The notes below the pieces were generated by a model. It worked only from the letters and a program-made list of their open reading frames with translations, did no database searches and was not told the origin of the DNA. From NCBI GenBank assembly GCA_903837135.1, contig CAILTK010000097.1:1-64000 (forward strand): a stretch of 64,000 nucleotides of DNA, in the 5' to 3' direction. This stretch comes from an uncultured Caulobacterales bacterium (GTDB lineage: Bacteria; Pseudomonadota; Alphaproteobacteria; Caulobacterales; Caulobacteraceae). A program made the position numbers and the translations under genes. Positions 31,272-39,571 of the stretch are shown piece after piece (the first letter of the stretch is position 1; every line of letters begins with the position of its first letter).

Positions 31272-33082
31272 GCGTCGTCGTCCTCGTCAGGCTCCACGGG
31301 CGCCGCCGTCTCGGCGCCGGGCTGCATGCGCTGGCGCACGCCGATCACTTCCGCGCCGGGGAAGGCGGTCAAGAGGGCCTGCACCATCGGGTCGGCCTCG
31401 GCCTCGGCGCGAAAGGTCATGGCCTCGCGCTGTTCGCGTTCATGGGCGGTCTCGGCCCCGCCGCCGCCCTCGATCACCATTCGCCACGGCTGGCCGGTCC
31501 ATTCCTTGAGCCGGTTGGACAGGCGCTGGGTCAGGTTGGCCGGGGCGCCGGGCGCGGGCGAAAAGGTGATCTGGCCGGGCTTGAAGTCGACCAGCCGCAC
31601 GAAGCGATCGACGTCGACCTTCAGCAGGGGGTCGCGCTTGGTCTCGATCAGCCGGACCACGTCCTCGAAGGTCTGCAGCACCGTCTGCGCCTCGGTCGTG
31701 GCGACCGGGCGCAAGGAGGGTTGGGCGTAGGCGGTGGCCGCGCCCGCGCCGCCGGCCGAGGCCCGCGTCCCCCCGTTCGGCCCCGAGGGTTGCTCCGCGG
31801 GCGCCGTCGCTCGCGAGATCTCGCCGGACTGCAGCCGCTTCAGCGCCTCCTCGGGTCCCGGCAGGTCGGCCGCATAGCACAGGCGGATCAGCGCCATCTC
31901 CACCGCCGCGAAGGGATCGGGCGCGCGGCGGACCTCCTCGTGCGCCTTCAGCAGCATCGACCAGACCCGCGACAGGGTCCCGGCCGAGGCCGTGGCGCCC
32001 ACGGCGGTCAGTCGCTGGGCCTGATCCGACGGCAGGTGCAGCGCCTCGGGCCCCAGAGCCTTGGCCACCGAGGCGGCGTGCGCGTGCTCCAACAGGTCGA
32101 GCATGACCAGGTCGGGGGCTGCCCCGAAGCCGTACAGGGTGCGAAAGCTGGCCAGCGCCTCGGCGGTCTGGCCCTTCATCGTCTGCTCGAACAGGCCGAT
32201 GGTCTGGGTGCGGTCGGCCAGGCCCAGCATGTCGCGCACAGTCTCAGCGCTCACCGGCTTGCCGGGTTCGGCCTGGACGATGGCCTGGTCGAGCAGGGAC
32301 TGGGCGTCGCGGACGCTGCCCTCGGCGGCGCGCGCGATCAGGCTGAGGGCCTCCGCCTCGATGTCCGACCCTTCGGCCTGACAGATGGTCTTGAGGTTGG
32401 CGGCGATCACCTCGGGCTCGACCCGGCGAAGATCGAAGCGCTGGCAGCGCGACAGGATGGTCACCGGCACCTTGCGGATCTCGGTGGTGGCGAAGATGAA
32501 TTTGACGTGGGGCGGGGGCTCCTCCAGCGTCTTCAATAGGGCGTTGAAGGCCGCCGTCGACAGCATGTGCACTTCGTCGATGACGTAGACCTTGTAGCGC
32601 GCCTCGACCGGCGCATAGCGCGCGCCGTCGAGCAACTCGCGCATCTCGTCCACCTTGGTGCGGCTGGCCGCGTCGAGCTCGAGCACGTCCATGTGCCGGC
32701 CCTCGATGATGGCGCGGCAGTAGCGGCCCTCGACGGTAAGGTCGATCGACGGCTGGTGCACCGTGTCGCTCTCATAGTTCAGTGCGCGGGCGAGCAGGCG
32801 GGCGGTGGTGGTCTTGCCGACGCCGCGCACGCCGGTGAGCATGAAGGCGTGGGCGATCCGGCCCGAGGAGAAGGCGTTGGTGAGGGTGCGGACCATGGCC
32901 TCCTGGCCGATCAGGTCCTCGAACTTCCGCGGCCGGTACTTGCGGGCGATGACGGTATAGGCGGGCGCGTCCTCAGCCGAAGCCGGGACCGTGGAGGCCG
33001 GCGCAGGCGCGCCGCCGAACATGTCGGAGGTGTTGGCGTCCCGCTCGGGCGCCTCGGTTTCCTCGATGTCGGTCTCGGACAT
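31268..33082 (-). CDS. dnaX: DNA polymerase III gamma/tau subunit
   Basis: This 604-residue clamp-loader ATPase has Walker A GVRGVGKT (84-91), Walker B in [10 protein letters not shown], and the arginine-finger SRC motif [12 protein letters not shown]. The zinc module that lies between Walker A and B in E. coli keeps only one cysteine (Cys122), which appears common in alphaproteobacteria. The C-terminal tau region (about 480-590) should contact the polymerase. I saw no A-rich slippery site for a gamma form. The SRP RNA gene lies about 145 bp upstream. Confidence 0.96.
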   Translation of the reverse strand: MSETDIEETEAPERDANTSDMFGGAPAPASTVPASAEDAPAYTVIARKYRPRKFEDLIGQEAMVRTLTNAFSSGRIAHAFMLTGVRGVGKTTTARLLARALNYESDTVHQPSIDLTVEGRYCRAIIEGRHMDVLELDAASRTKVDEMRELLDGARYAPVEARYKVYVIDEVHMLSTAAFNALLKTLEEPPPHVKFIFATTEIRKVPVTILSRCQRFDLRRVEPEVIAANLKTICQAEGSDIEAEALSLIARAAEGSVRDAQSLLDQAIVQAEPGKPVSAETVRDMLGLADRTQTIGLFEQTMKGQTAEALASFRTLYGFGAAPDLVMLDLLEHAHAASVAKALGPEALHLPSDQAQRLTAVGATASAGTLSRVWSMLLKAHEEVRRAPDPFAAVEMALIRLCYAADLPGPEEALKRLQSGEISRATAPAEQPSGPNGGTRASAGGAGAATAYAQPSLRPVATTEAQTVLQTFEDVVRLIETKRDPLLKVDVDRFVRLVDFKPGQITFSPAPGAPANLTQRLSNRLKEWTGQPWRMVIEGGGGAETAHEREQREAMTFRAEAEADPMVQALLTAFPGAEVIGVRQRMQPGAETAAPVEPDEDDDA

Positions 33083-33228
33083 CAGCGCCCGTCAGCCTCG
33101 TGTCCAGTGTCGCGACGTGTATGGCCGGCGTCGCAGAATCCGATCCGGGCCTGTCGAAGCCGAAGCCTGTGGAAGCCGAACCCAGTCGAAGTATGGCCCG
33201 GCGCACAACATCCGCCGCGAAGACTGTT

Positions 33229-33334
33229 GTGGGTGGAGACCGAACGGCGACCCGAAACGGAACTCGTTACGGCTGCTTCCTTTCGGACCTGACCGGGTTG
33301 GCGAGGGCTTCGCCCACCGCCGATCTCCACGCCC
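33229..33334 (-). ncRNA. ffs: Signal recognition particle RNA (small bacterial type)
   Basis: Read on the minus strand, the segment contains the near-invariant SRP apical domain GGTCAGGTCC-GAAA-GGAAGCAGCC (GNRA-type loop). Flanking strands close into a long hairpin, with GTGGAGA near the 5' end pairing with TCTCCAC near the 3' end. Length of about 100 nt fits the small form. The RNA binds Ffh for membrane targeting. A position just upstream of dnaX is common in proteobacteria. Exact ends are estimated to within about 10 bases. Confidence 0.9.
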
Positions 33335-33363
33335 TATATCGCAAGCCCCCGCGGCGGGCGCAA
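33335..33363 (-). promoter_or_regulatory. Sigma-70-type promoter of the SRP RNA
   Basis: On the minus strand TTGCGC is followed after exactly 17 bases by GATATA, directly upstream of the RNA. Spacing suggests transcription starts a few bases inside the predicted 5' end. Confidence 0.55.
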
Positions 33364-33426
33364 GGCGAAGGGGGTCTTGGCGCGCGGTCCCTAAGCGCTA
33401 AGCTGGGAAAAACACCGAGGAAACCC

Positions 33427-34650
33427 ATGCGCTTCATCGCCACCGCCCTCTTCGCCGCCTCGCTCGCTGGCGCCGCCGCCGCCGCGCCGCCGGAAACAGC
33501 CGTCCGGCCGGCCGCGGCCAAGGCCGGCCGCACCATTGGGGCGGACGCCCTGTTCTGGACCGAGCCGCAGAAGATCGAGCGCTTCCCGGCGATGGAGACG
33601 GTGTTCGCCGTGCATACGGTCAGGCGTGGCCGGCGGGTGCATCCCCTGCCGGTGGGCGGGCCGCTGAGCGTGTCCGTGCCGATCGACGGCGCGCCGGTCA
33701 GCATCGACGCCTACATGGAGGCCAATCACACCGCCGGCCTGCTGGTGGTCCAGGACGGCCGGATCCGTCTCGAGAAATACAAGCTCGGCTATGGTCCGAC
33801 CGGCCGATGGACCTCGTTCTCGGTGGCCAAGTCGTTCACCTCGACCCTGGTCGGCGCCGCCATCAAGGACGGCTATATCCATTCGATCGAGGATCCCGTC
33901 ACCCGCTACATCCCCGGCCTCAAGGGCTCGGCCTACGACGGCGTGAGCATCCGCCAGCTCCTGACCATGACCTCCGGGGTGAAGTGGAACGAGGACTACA
34001 CCGATCCCAAGTCCGACGTGGCCCAGGCGTTCACTGTGACGCCCGACCCGGGCGTCGACGCCACGGTCAGCTATATGCGCAAGCTGCCCCGCGAGGCGGC
34101 GCCCGGGAGCAAGTGGGTCTACAAGACCGGCGAGACCAATCTGATCGGCGTGCTCGTCACCTCGGCCACGCATAAATCCCTGGCCGACTATCTGTCCGAG
34201 AAGATCTGGCGTCCCTTCGGCATGGAGCAGGACGCGGTCTGGATGATCGACGATCGCGGTCAGGAGGCGGGCGGCTGCTGCATCTCGGTCTCGCTGCACG
34301 ACTATGCCCGGATGGGCGAACTGATCCTCGCCGACGGGCGAATCCACGGCCGCTCGATCCTGCCCGCGGGCTGGGTCGAGGCGGCGACCCACAAGGAGGT
34401 CGACACCGGCGAACCCGGCGGCGGCTACGGCTATCAGTGGTGGACCCGCGACGACGGCGCGGTGGAAGCACGCGGCATCTTCGGCCAAGGCATCCGTATC
34501 GACCCCAGGCGCAAGCTGGTGATCGTGGTGTCCAGCGCCTGGGAGCACGCCACCGACCGCAAGCAGGCGGCCGACCGCGCGGCGCTCTACGCCGCCATCA
34601 GCAAGGCCGTCGACGCGGAGGACGCGCGCGGGCCAACCCCCAATAGATGA
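33427..34650 (+). CDS. Secreted serine hydrolase of the beta-lactamase/class C family
   Basis: The start at ATG 33427 gives 407 residues with a signal peptide (cleavage near AAAA-APP). The serine-lysine motif is Ser132-V-A-Lys135 in SFSVAKSFTS. The tyrosine motif is Tyr232 in KWVYKTGETN, and GGYGYQWW precedes a C-terminal GQGIRID segment in the KTG-like position. Family members are esterases, peptidases or 6-aminohexanoate-dimer hydrolases, and most are not true beta-lactamases. A longer upstream open frame overlaps the SRP RNA and is rejected. Confidence 0.9.
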   Translation: MRFIATALFAASLAGAAAAAPPETAVRPAAAKAGRTIGADALFWTEPQKIERFPAMETVFAVHTVRRGRRVHPLPVGGPLSVSVPIDGAPVSIDAYMEANHTAGLLVVQDGRIRLEKYKLGYGPTGRWTSFSVAKSFTSTLVGAAIKDGYIHSIEDPVTRYIPGLKGSAYDGVSIRQLLTMTSGVKWNEDYTDPKSDVAQAFTVTPDPGVDATVSYMRKLPREAAPGSKWVYKTGETNLIGVLVTSATHKSLADYLSEKIWRPFGMEQDAVWMIDDRGQEAGGCCISVSLHDYARMGELILADGRIHGRSILPAGWVEAATHKEVDTGEPGGGYGYQWWTRDDGAVEARGIFGQGIRIDPRRKLVIVVSSAWEHATDRKQAADRAALYAAISKAVDAEDARGPTPNR

Positions 34651-34929
34651 CCACCAAAGGGAGTCATCCTCAGGCGGACATCCTTGAAGCGGGCAGGAGG
34701 CCCGAGCATGACTCCCGGGGTGGTGTATAACCGTTCGACAATTCAATTGCTTGTAAGCTTGACGGACATCGCCGGCCACGCCGGCCTTCGTGTTCGGATG
34801 GCCGCTGTCCGGTAACCGAACGTCCGCGCACGGAGCCGGTGTTGCAGTGCAGCACGTGACTCGCAGGGCCGGTTCTGCTAATAGCCCGCTCAGTCAGCGC
34901 CCTTAGGCGCGCCACTCCGACGTTCAAAA

Positions 34930-36129
34930 ATGCAACCCAGCCTGTCCGCCCTTGGCGGCGCGCTGAAGCTTGGCTTCTTCGTGTCCGGCCTTACTGTCGC
35001 CTCCCTCGCCGCGCGTCTCGCCACCGCGGACACCACGCCGGGCGGGCTGCATAGGGCCGAGATCCGGGCCCTGGCGGCCAAGCTGGACGGACGGCTTTCG
35101 GACGACACCCTTCGCCGGCTGTTCGACGCCGAGAACCAGCCGTTGTTCGGCCGGTTCGACCCGGCCCAGAAGCAGGCGCCCCAACTTTCGGCCATCCATT
35201 CGTTCGAGGGTCCGGCCCCGAACCTGCACCTGTTCAGCCTCCCGCCCTCAAGCGCTCAGGTGGTCAACGCCTCGCTTCCGTTCTCGCTCGATCCCAACCC
35301 GCCGGCCCGGCCGTTCGTGTTCAAGGGCTCGGATGAGGACCGCAAGCTGGCCGTGACCTGCCTGACCCAGGCGATCTATTTCGAAGCCGGGTTCGAGCCG
35401 GGAACCGGCCAGCAGGCCGTGGCCCAGGTCGTGCTGAACCGCATGCGCCACCCGATCTTTCCGCACTCGGTGTGCGGCGTGGTCTATCAGGGCGCCGATC
35501 AGAAGACCGGCTGCCAGTTCTCGTTCACCTGCGACGGCTCCCTGGCCAAGACGCCCCAGAAGGCGGCCTGGGACCGGGCCCGCACCGTCGCCGAACAGGC
35601 GCTCAACGGCTATGTGATGAAGGAGGTCGGCGGCGCCACCCACTATCACACCCAGTGGATCGTTCCGTGGTGGCAACCGACGGTCTCCAAGGTGGCGCAG
35701 GTCGGCGCCCACATCTTCTACCGCTGGCAGGGCGCGCTTGGCCTGCCCGGGGCCTTCAACATGCGCTACGCCGGGAACGAGCGGGTTCGCTCGACGCCAA
35801 ACGGCCCCGGCCTGGAGGGATCCGGCCTGGAGGGATCCGGCCTGCAGCTGGCCAAGGATGTCGACACGCGCGTCCACGCCGTCCTGACCGTCGCCGACGC
35901 GGCCCCGAGCCTGCAGTCGCCGACGGCGCCCATGACGCCGCGCGAGCGGCTGGCGGCGCTCGCCCAGCTGGCCAAGGCGCAGCAGGCGGCGAGCCCGATG
36001 CAAGCGTCGTCCGCCGCTCCGTCGTCCACGATCGAGACCGTGGCGCTGGGTTCGGACGTCAAGGCGGCGGTGGTCCCCGACGTGAAGGTTGTCAGCAAGC
36101 CGACCTTCTACGGCCGGCCTAGTTTCTAA
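34930..36129 (+). CDS. SleB-like cell wall hydrolase (Hydrolase_2 domain)
   Basis: This 399-residue protein has an N-terminal hydrophobic anchor (about 12-30). The Hydrolase_2 domain (about 140-255) carries Glu152 in LTQAIYFEAGFEP, the likely catalytic acid of SleB-type transglycosylases. Further domain features are AVAQVVLNRM and GCQFSFTCDGS. The C-terminal 110 residues are low-complexity and include a short Gly-Leu-Glu-Gly-Ser repeat. Outside spore formers such proteins act on the vegetative cell wall. It is a single gene after a 279-bp gap. Confidence 0.88.
   Translation: MQPSLSALGGALKLGFFVSGLTVASLAARLATADTTPGGLHRAEIRALAAKLDGRLSDDTLRRLFDAENQPLFGRFDPAQKQAPQLSAIHSFEGPAPNLHLFSLPPSSAQVVNASLPFSLDPNPPARPFVFKGSDEDRKLAVTCLTQAIYFEAGFEPGTGQQAVAQVVLNRMRHPIFPHSVCGVVYQGADQKTGCQFSFTCDGSLAKTPQKAAWDRARTVAEQALNGYVMKEVGGATHYHTQWIVPWWQPTVSKVAQVGAHIFYRWQGALGLPGAFNMRYAGNERVRSTPNGPGLEGSGLEGSGLQLAKDVDTRVHAVLTVADAAPSLQSPTAPMTPRERLAALAQLAKAQQAASPMQASSAAPSSTIETVALGSDVKAAVVPDVKVVSKPTFYGRPSF
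35807..35844 (+). repeat. 15-bp tandem repeat in the cell wall hydrolase gene
   Basis: The unit CCGGCCTGGAGGGAT occurs twice exactly (35807-35821, 35822-35836), followed by an 8-base partial copy. It encodes SGLEG-type units in the linker after the catalytic domain and is in frame, so copy-number change would only alter linker length. Confidence 0.85.
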
Positions 36130-36175
36130 AGCGGCTGGCGACAGCGGCGCTCCGGCGGGTTATGAAGCGTCGCCC

Positions 36176-37102
36176 ATGCCCCTGACCGCCTACACCAACA
36201 TCTTCGCCGGCAACCCCTTGGACCGGGCGAGCGATCGCCGTTCCGACCAGGCCTGGATCGCCGAGCAGTTCGCCGCCGACACCACCCTGGCCCTGCCGGT
36301 GTGGAACGGGGCGCCGTTCATCGAGGACGACGGCAAGGGCGGGGTCCGTCTCGCCTATATTCCGCCGGGCCTGGCCGGGGAGCTTTCCGCCGGCGCCGAG
36401 CGCCTGCTGTTCCTCGGCTTGTGGAAGCAGACCGCGGTGTTCGCGGTCGATCTCGAGGGGCCGGCGGATCCGGCCGCCGCGCCGCTCGCGGGCCTCGGCC
36501 GCTTCGAGGACCTGCGCGGCCTCGCCTTGCGCCTGCCGGAGACCGAGGCGGCCATCGCCGCCACCGCCAAGGGCGTGTTCGAGTGGCGCCGGCGTCACCG
36601 GCATTGCAGCGTGTGCGGTCAGCCGTCGATGGTGGCCGACGCGGGCTGGAAACGAACCTGCCCGGCCTGCAATGCGGACCATTTTCCGCGCACGGATCCG
36701 GTGGCGATCATGCTCGCCGCCCAGGGCGAGCGCTGCCTGCTCGGCCGCCAGGCGGCCTGGCCCAAGGGAATGTGGTCGGCGCTGGCCGGCTTCATCGAGC
36801 CCGGCGAGACCATCGAGGAAGGCTGCGCTCGCGAGCTCAAGGAGGAGGCCGGCGTGGAGGCGGTCAGCGTCCGCTATCATTCCACCCAGCCCTGGCCCTA
36901 TCCGTCCTCGCTGATGATCGGCCTGATCGCCGAAGTGGCGCCCGGCGACGCGGCGCCCAACGACAGCGAGCTCGAGGCCGTGCGCTGGTTCACCCGTGAG
37001 GAGGCCCGCGCCCTCCTCGCCGGTCAGCTCGACGGCGCCTTCGCCCCGCCCCGCCTGGCCATCGCCCACCACCTGATCAAGGCCTGGGCCGAGGGATTCT
37101 AG
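36176..37102 (+). CDS. nudC: NAD(+) diphosphatase / RNA deNADding Nudix hydrolase
   Basis: The start at ATG 36176 gives 308 residues. The zinc ribbon has Cys144, Cys147, Cys162 and Cys165, and the Nudix box is GFIEPGETIEEGCARELKEEAG (about 205-226). The NudC-specific QPWPYPSSLM follows. NudC hydrolyses NADH and removes NAD caps from RNA. The stop shares the palindrome CTAG with the convergent acetyltransferase gene. Confidence 0.94.
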   Translation: MPLTAYTNIFAGNPLDRASDRRSDQAWIAEQFAADTTLALPVWNGAPFIEDDGKGGVRLAYIPPGLAGELSAGAERLLFLGLWKQTAVFAVDLEGPADPAAAPLAGLGRFEDLRGLALRLPETEAAIAATAKGVFEWRRRHRHCSVCGQPSMVADAGWKRTCPACNADHFPRTDPVAIMLAAQGERCLLGRQAAWPKGMWSALAGFIEPGETIEEGCARELKEEAGVEAVSVRYHSTQPWPYPSSLMIGLIAEVAPGDAAPNDSELEAVRWFTREEARALLAGQLDGAFAPPRLAIAHHLIKAWAEGF

Positions 37103-37563
37103 AGCTCCTTGCGATAGACCAGGAAGCCGGACTTCGCCGCCACCTGGTCGTAGAGCCGCATGGCCTGCGCGTTGGTCTCGTGCGTCAGCCAGTAGACCCG
37201 CGACGACCCCGCCGCCGCCGCCCGCGCATAGACCGCCTCGATCAGGGCCCGGCCGACGCCCCGGCCCCGCGCCGCCGCATCGGTGAACAGGTCCTGCAGA
37301 TAGCAGGTCGGGGCGATCGAGATGGTGCTGCGGTGAAAGAGGTAGTGGACCAGGCCGATCAGCCGTCCGTCCGGATCCTCGGCCACCAGCGCGTGCACCG
37401 GTTCGCCGCGATCGAAGAACCGGCTCCAGGTGGTTTCGGTGATCGCGTCCGGCAGGGCGGTTGCGCCGGACCGGCCGTAGAAGGCGTTGTATCCCGCCCA
37501 TAGCGGCGCCCACGCCGCGCGATCCCGCGCTTCGATCGGCCGCACCGTGACGCCATCGCTCAT
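37099..37563 (-). CDS. GNAT family N-acetyltransferase
   Basis: This 154-residue single-domain protein starts VTVRPIEARDRAAWAPLW. It has the acetyl-CoA binding loop in LQDLFTDAAARGRGVGRALIEAVYARA and a typical C-terminal segment VYWLTHETNAQAMRLYDQVA. Substrate unknown. It is divergent from the AAA ATPase gene 38 bp away and convergent, with shared stop bases, with nudC. Confidence 0.9.
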   Translation of the reverse strand: MSDGVTVRPIEARDRAAWAPLWAGYNAFYGRSGATALPDAITETTWSRFFDRGEPVHALVAEDPDGRLIGLVHYLFHRSTISIAPTCYLQDLFTDAAARGRGVGRALIEAVYARAAAAGSSRVYWLTHETNAQAMRLYDQVAAKSGFLVYRKEL

Positions 37564-37601
37564 GTTCCCTCCCGATATTCCTCAACCATACGAGAGCGTC
37601 C

Positions 37602-38135
37602 ATGAATTGCGATCGGTTCGTCATCCTGTCCGGGTGTTCGGGCGGAGGTAAATCCACGCTCCTCGCGGAACTGGCCCGGCGCGGCTTCGCCACCGTCGAA
37701 GAGCCGGGCCGGCGGATCGTCCGTGAAGAACGCGCCGGGAGCGGCGCCGCCCTGCCCTGGCGGGATATGCGCGCCTTCCTGGTCCGAGCCGTCGCCATGG
37801 CGATCGAGGACCGCAAGATGGCCGCACGCCTTCCCGGCTGGGTCTTCTTCGACCGCGGCCTGATAGACGCGGCCTCCGGCCTCGCCGCGCTCGACGGAGA
37901 CGACAGCCTGACGAGCCTCGGCGAGGCGCATCGGTACTTCGGCGCCGTGTTTCTGGTCCCGCCCTGGCCGGAGATCTACGCGACCGACTCCGAACGCCGG
38001 CACGGCTTGGCCGAGGCTCTGCCCGAATACGAGCGGCTGCGGCGGGATTACCCGCGCCTGGGCTACCAGGTCGTGGGCCTGCCCAAGGCCGATGTCGGCG
38101 CCCGCGCGGACGTCGTCCTGTCCTATCTTCGCTAG
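37602..38135 (+). CDS. Small AAA family ATPase/kinase-like protein
   Basis: This 177-residue P-loop protein has Walker A GCSGGGKST (11-19). Arg-rich segments follow (EEPGRRIVREERAGSGAALPW), with FFDRGLIDAA as the probable Walker B-like region. It matches the small AAA_28 group of nucleoside- or nucleotide-kinase-like proteins of unknown substrate. Its TAG stop falls within a REP-like hairpin. No operon partners. Confidence 0.83.
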   Translation: MNCDRFVILSGCSGGGKSTLLAELARRGFATVEEPGRRIVREERAGSGAALPWRDMRAFLVRAVAMAIEDRKMAARLPGWVFFDRGLIDAASGLAALDGDDSLTSLGEAHRYFGAVFLVPPWPEIYATDSERRHGLAEALPEYERLRRDYPRLGYQVVGLPKADVGARADVVLSYLR

Positions 38136-38182
38136 AGCGCCGTGCGAAAAGTCGGAGCCGGCTTTCGGTCCAGCGGCGCTCT
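38134..38182. repeat. REP-like hairpin, copy 1, overlapping a stop codon
   Basis: AGAGCGCCG (38134-38142) and CGGCGCTCT (38174-38182) form a perfect 9-bp outer stem. An inner CGAAAAG / CTTTCG pair flanks GAGCCGG. The 24-base core at 38144-38167 recurs at 46047-46070 with one mismatch. Confidence 0.7.
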
Positions 38183-38196
38183 AAACTGTACATTCT

Positions 38197-38246
38197 AGAG
38201 CAAATTGTCCGCCCTTAAACGAGTCCGTTCAAGGGCGGTTTGCTCT
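38197..38246. repeat. Second inverted repeat upstream of the thiolase gene
   Basis: AGAGCAAA (38197-38204) plus CCGCCCTT (38209-38216) pair with AAGGGCGG (38231-38238) plus TTTGCTCT (38239-38246), leaving a 4-base bulge and a 14-base loop. It looks like a different dispersed hairpin family placed next to REP copy 1. Confidence 0.6.
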
Positions 38247-38297
38247 GGCCTCTTGCCTGCCGCCGCGTAAGCGCGCGTCAATGGCGGGACCGCTTTA

Positions 38298-38315
38298 ATA
38301 TGATCGTCGTCATAT
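38298..38315. promoter_or_regulatory. Operator-like dyad upstream of the thiolase gene
   Basis: ATATGA (38298-38303) and TCATAT (38310-38315) are perfect inverted half-sites six bases apart, 34 bp before the thiolase start and in an AT-rich island. This fits a TetR- or MarR-type repressor site near the promoter. No regulator gene is adjacent. Confidence 0.4.
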
Positions 38316-38348
38316 CTATATCGACGTCCTGATCTGGAGGATCCCATC

Positions 38349-39521
38349 ATGGCTGAAGCCTATATCGTCGCCGCCGCCCGCACCGCCGGAGGCCGCAAGG
38401 GCGGCCGGCTCAAGGACTGGCACCCGGTCGATCTCGCCGCCCAGGTGATCGACAGCCTGCTCGACCGCTCTGGCGCCGACCCCGAAGTGGTCGAGGACGT
38501 GATCATGGGCTGCGTCAGCCAGGTGGGCGAGCAGGCCATCAACGTGGCGCGCAACGCCGTGATGGCCTCGCGCCTGCCGCTGACCGTGCCGGGCACGAGC
38601 GTCGACCGCCAGTGCGGCTCCTCGCAGCAGGCCCTGCACTTCGCCGCCCAGGCGGTGATGTCGGGCGCCATGGACGTGGTGATCGCCGCCGGCGTCGAGA
38701 GCATGACCCGCGTCCCCATGGGGCTGTCCGCCGCCCTGCCGGCCAAGAACGGGTTTGGCAGCTACATGTCCCCCGAGTTGCAGAAGCGCTGGCCCAACAT
38801 CCAGTTCAGCCAGTTCGTCGGCGCGGAGATGATCGCCAAGAAGTACGGCCTCTCCAAGGAAGAGCTCGACCAGTTCGGCTACCACAGCCACCAGAAGGCC
38901 ATCGCCGCCACCCAGGGCGGCAAGTTCAAGGACGAGATCGTCCCGCTTGAGATCACCCTCGAGGACGGCTCGGTCCAGCGCCACGACGTGGATGAGGGCA
39001 TCCGCTTCGACGCTTCGCTCGACGGCATCAAGGGGGTGAAGCTCCTGGTCGAGGGGGGCGCCCTGACCGCCGCCACCTCGTCGCAGATCTGCGACGGCGC
39101 CTCGGGCGTGCTGGTGGTCAACGAAGCCGGCCTGAAGAAGCTCGGCGTTCAGCCAATCGCCCGGATCCACCACATGACGGTGATCGGCGGCGATCCGGTG
39201 ATCATGCTGGAGGCGCCGATCCCGGCCACGCACCGCGCGCTCGAAAAGTCGGGCATGAAGATCGACGAGATCGATCTCTACGAGGTCAACGAGGCCTTCG
39301 CCTCGGTGCCCACCGCCTGGCTGCAGCAGACCCACGCCGACCCGGCCAAGCTCAACGTGCACGGCGGCGCCATCGCCCTCGGCCACCCGCTCGGCGGCTC
39401 GGGCACCAAGCTGATGACCACCCTGCTGAACGCCCTGAAGCAGGAGAACAAGCGCTACGGCCTGCAGACCATGTGCGAAGGCGGCGGCCTCGCCAACGTG
39501 ACCATCGTCGAACGGTTGTAG
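38349..39521 (+). CDS. Thiolase (acetyl-CoA C-acyltransferase)
   Basis: This 390-residue thiolase has nucleophile Cys89 in SVDRQCGSSQQALHF. HGGAIALGHPLGGSG carries the catalytic histidine, and CEGGGLAN carries the second cysteine (about 376). A strong GGAGGA ribosome site precedes the ATG. It could act in biosynthetic acetoacetyl-CoA formation or in beta-oxidation. The sequence looks closest to the degradative or sterol-associated branch, but I cannot settle this. It is monocistronic, preceded by an operator-like dyad. Confidence 0.92.
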   Translation: MAEAYIVAAARTAGGRKGGRLKDWHPVDLAAQVIDSLLDRSGADPEVVEDVIMGCVSQVGEQAINVARNAVMASRLPLTVPGTSVDRQCGSSQQALHFAAQAVMSGAMDVVIAAGVESMTRVPMGLSAALPAKNGFGSYMSPELQKRWPNIQFSQFVGAEMIAKKYGLSKEELDQFGYHSHQKAIAATQGGKFKDEIVPLEITLEDGSVQRHDVDEGIRFDASLDGIKGVKLLVEGGALTAATSSQICDGASGVLVVNEAGLKKLGVQPIARIHHMTVIGGDPVIMLEAPIPATHRALEKSGMKIDEIDLYEVNEAFASVPTAWLQQTHADPAKLNVHGGAIALGHPLGGSGTKLMTTLLNALKQENKRYGLQTMCEGGGLANVTIVERL

Positions 39522-39532
39522 CTCCCTGCCAT

Positions 39533-39557
39533 CCTCTCCCCCTTCGAGGGGGAGAGG
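39533..39557. terminator. Bidirectional hairpin between thiolase and phosphatase genes
   Basis: CCTCTCCCCCT (39533-39543) and AGGGGGAGAGG (39547-39557) form a perfect 11-bp stem with a TCG loop (UUCG-like apex). It sits between two convergent stops 50 bases apart. No U-run follows. Confidence 0.55.
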
Positions 39558-39571
39558 AGCGCGTCGGCGCC

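Larger units (their letters stand above)
33083..33426. other. Gap between dnaX and serine hydrolase, holding the SRP RNA
   Basis: This 344-bp stretch contains no protein gene. It carries the SRP RNA and its promoter on the minus strand. Downstream of the RNA, ACAACA/TGTTGT (33205-33230) can form a small hairpin before dnaX. The plus-strand hydrolase promoter must lie at its right end, but I cannot place it. Confidence 0.6.

Noticed and set aside
31268-33082. Programmed frameshift in dnaX producing a gamma form
   Set aside because: No A-rich slippery heptamer with a downstream stem was seen in the GC-rich sequence.
33100-33426. N-terminal extension of the serine hydrolase by 109 residues
   Set aside because: It runs antisense through the SRP RNA and would bury the clear signal peptide at ATG 33427.
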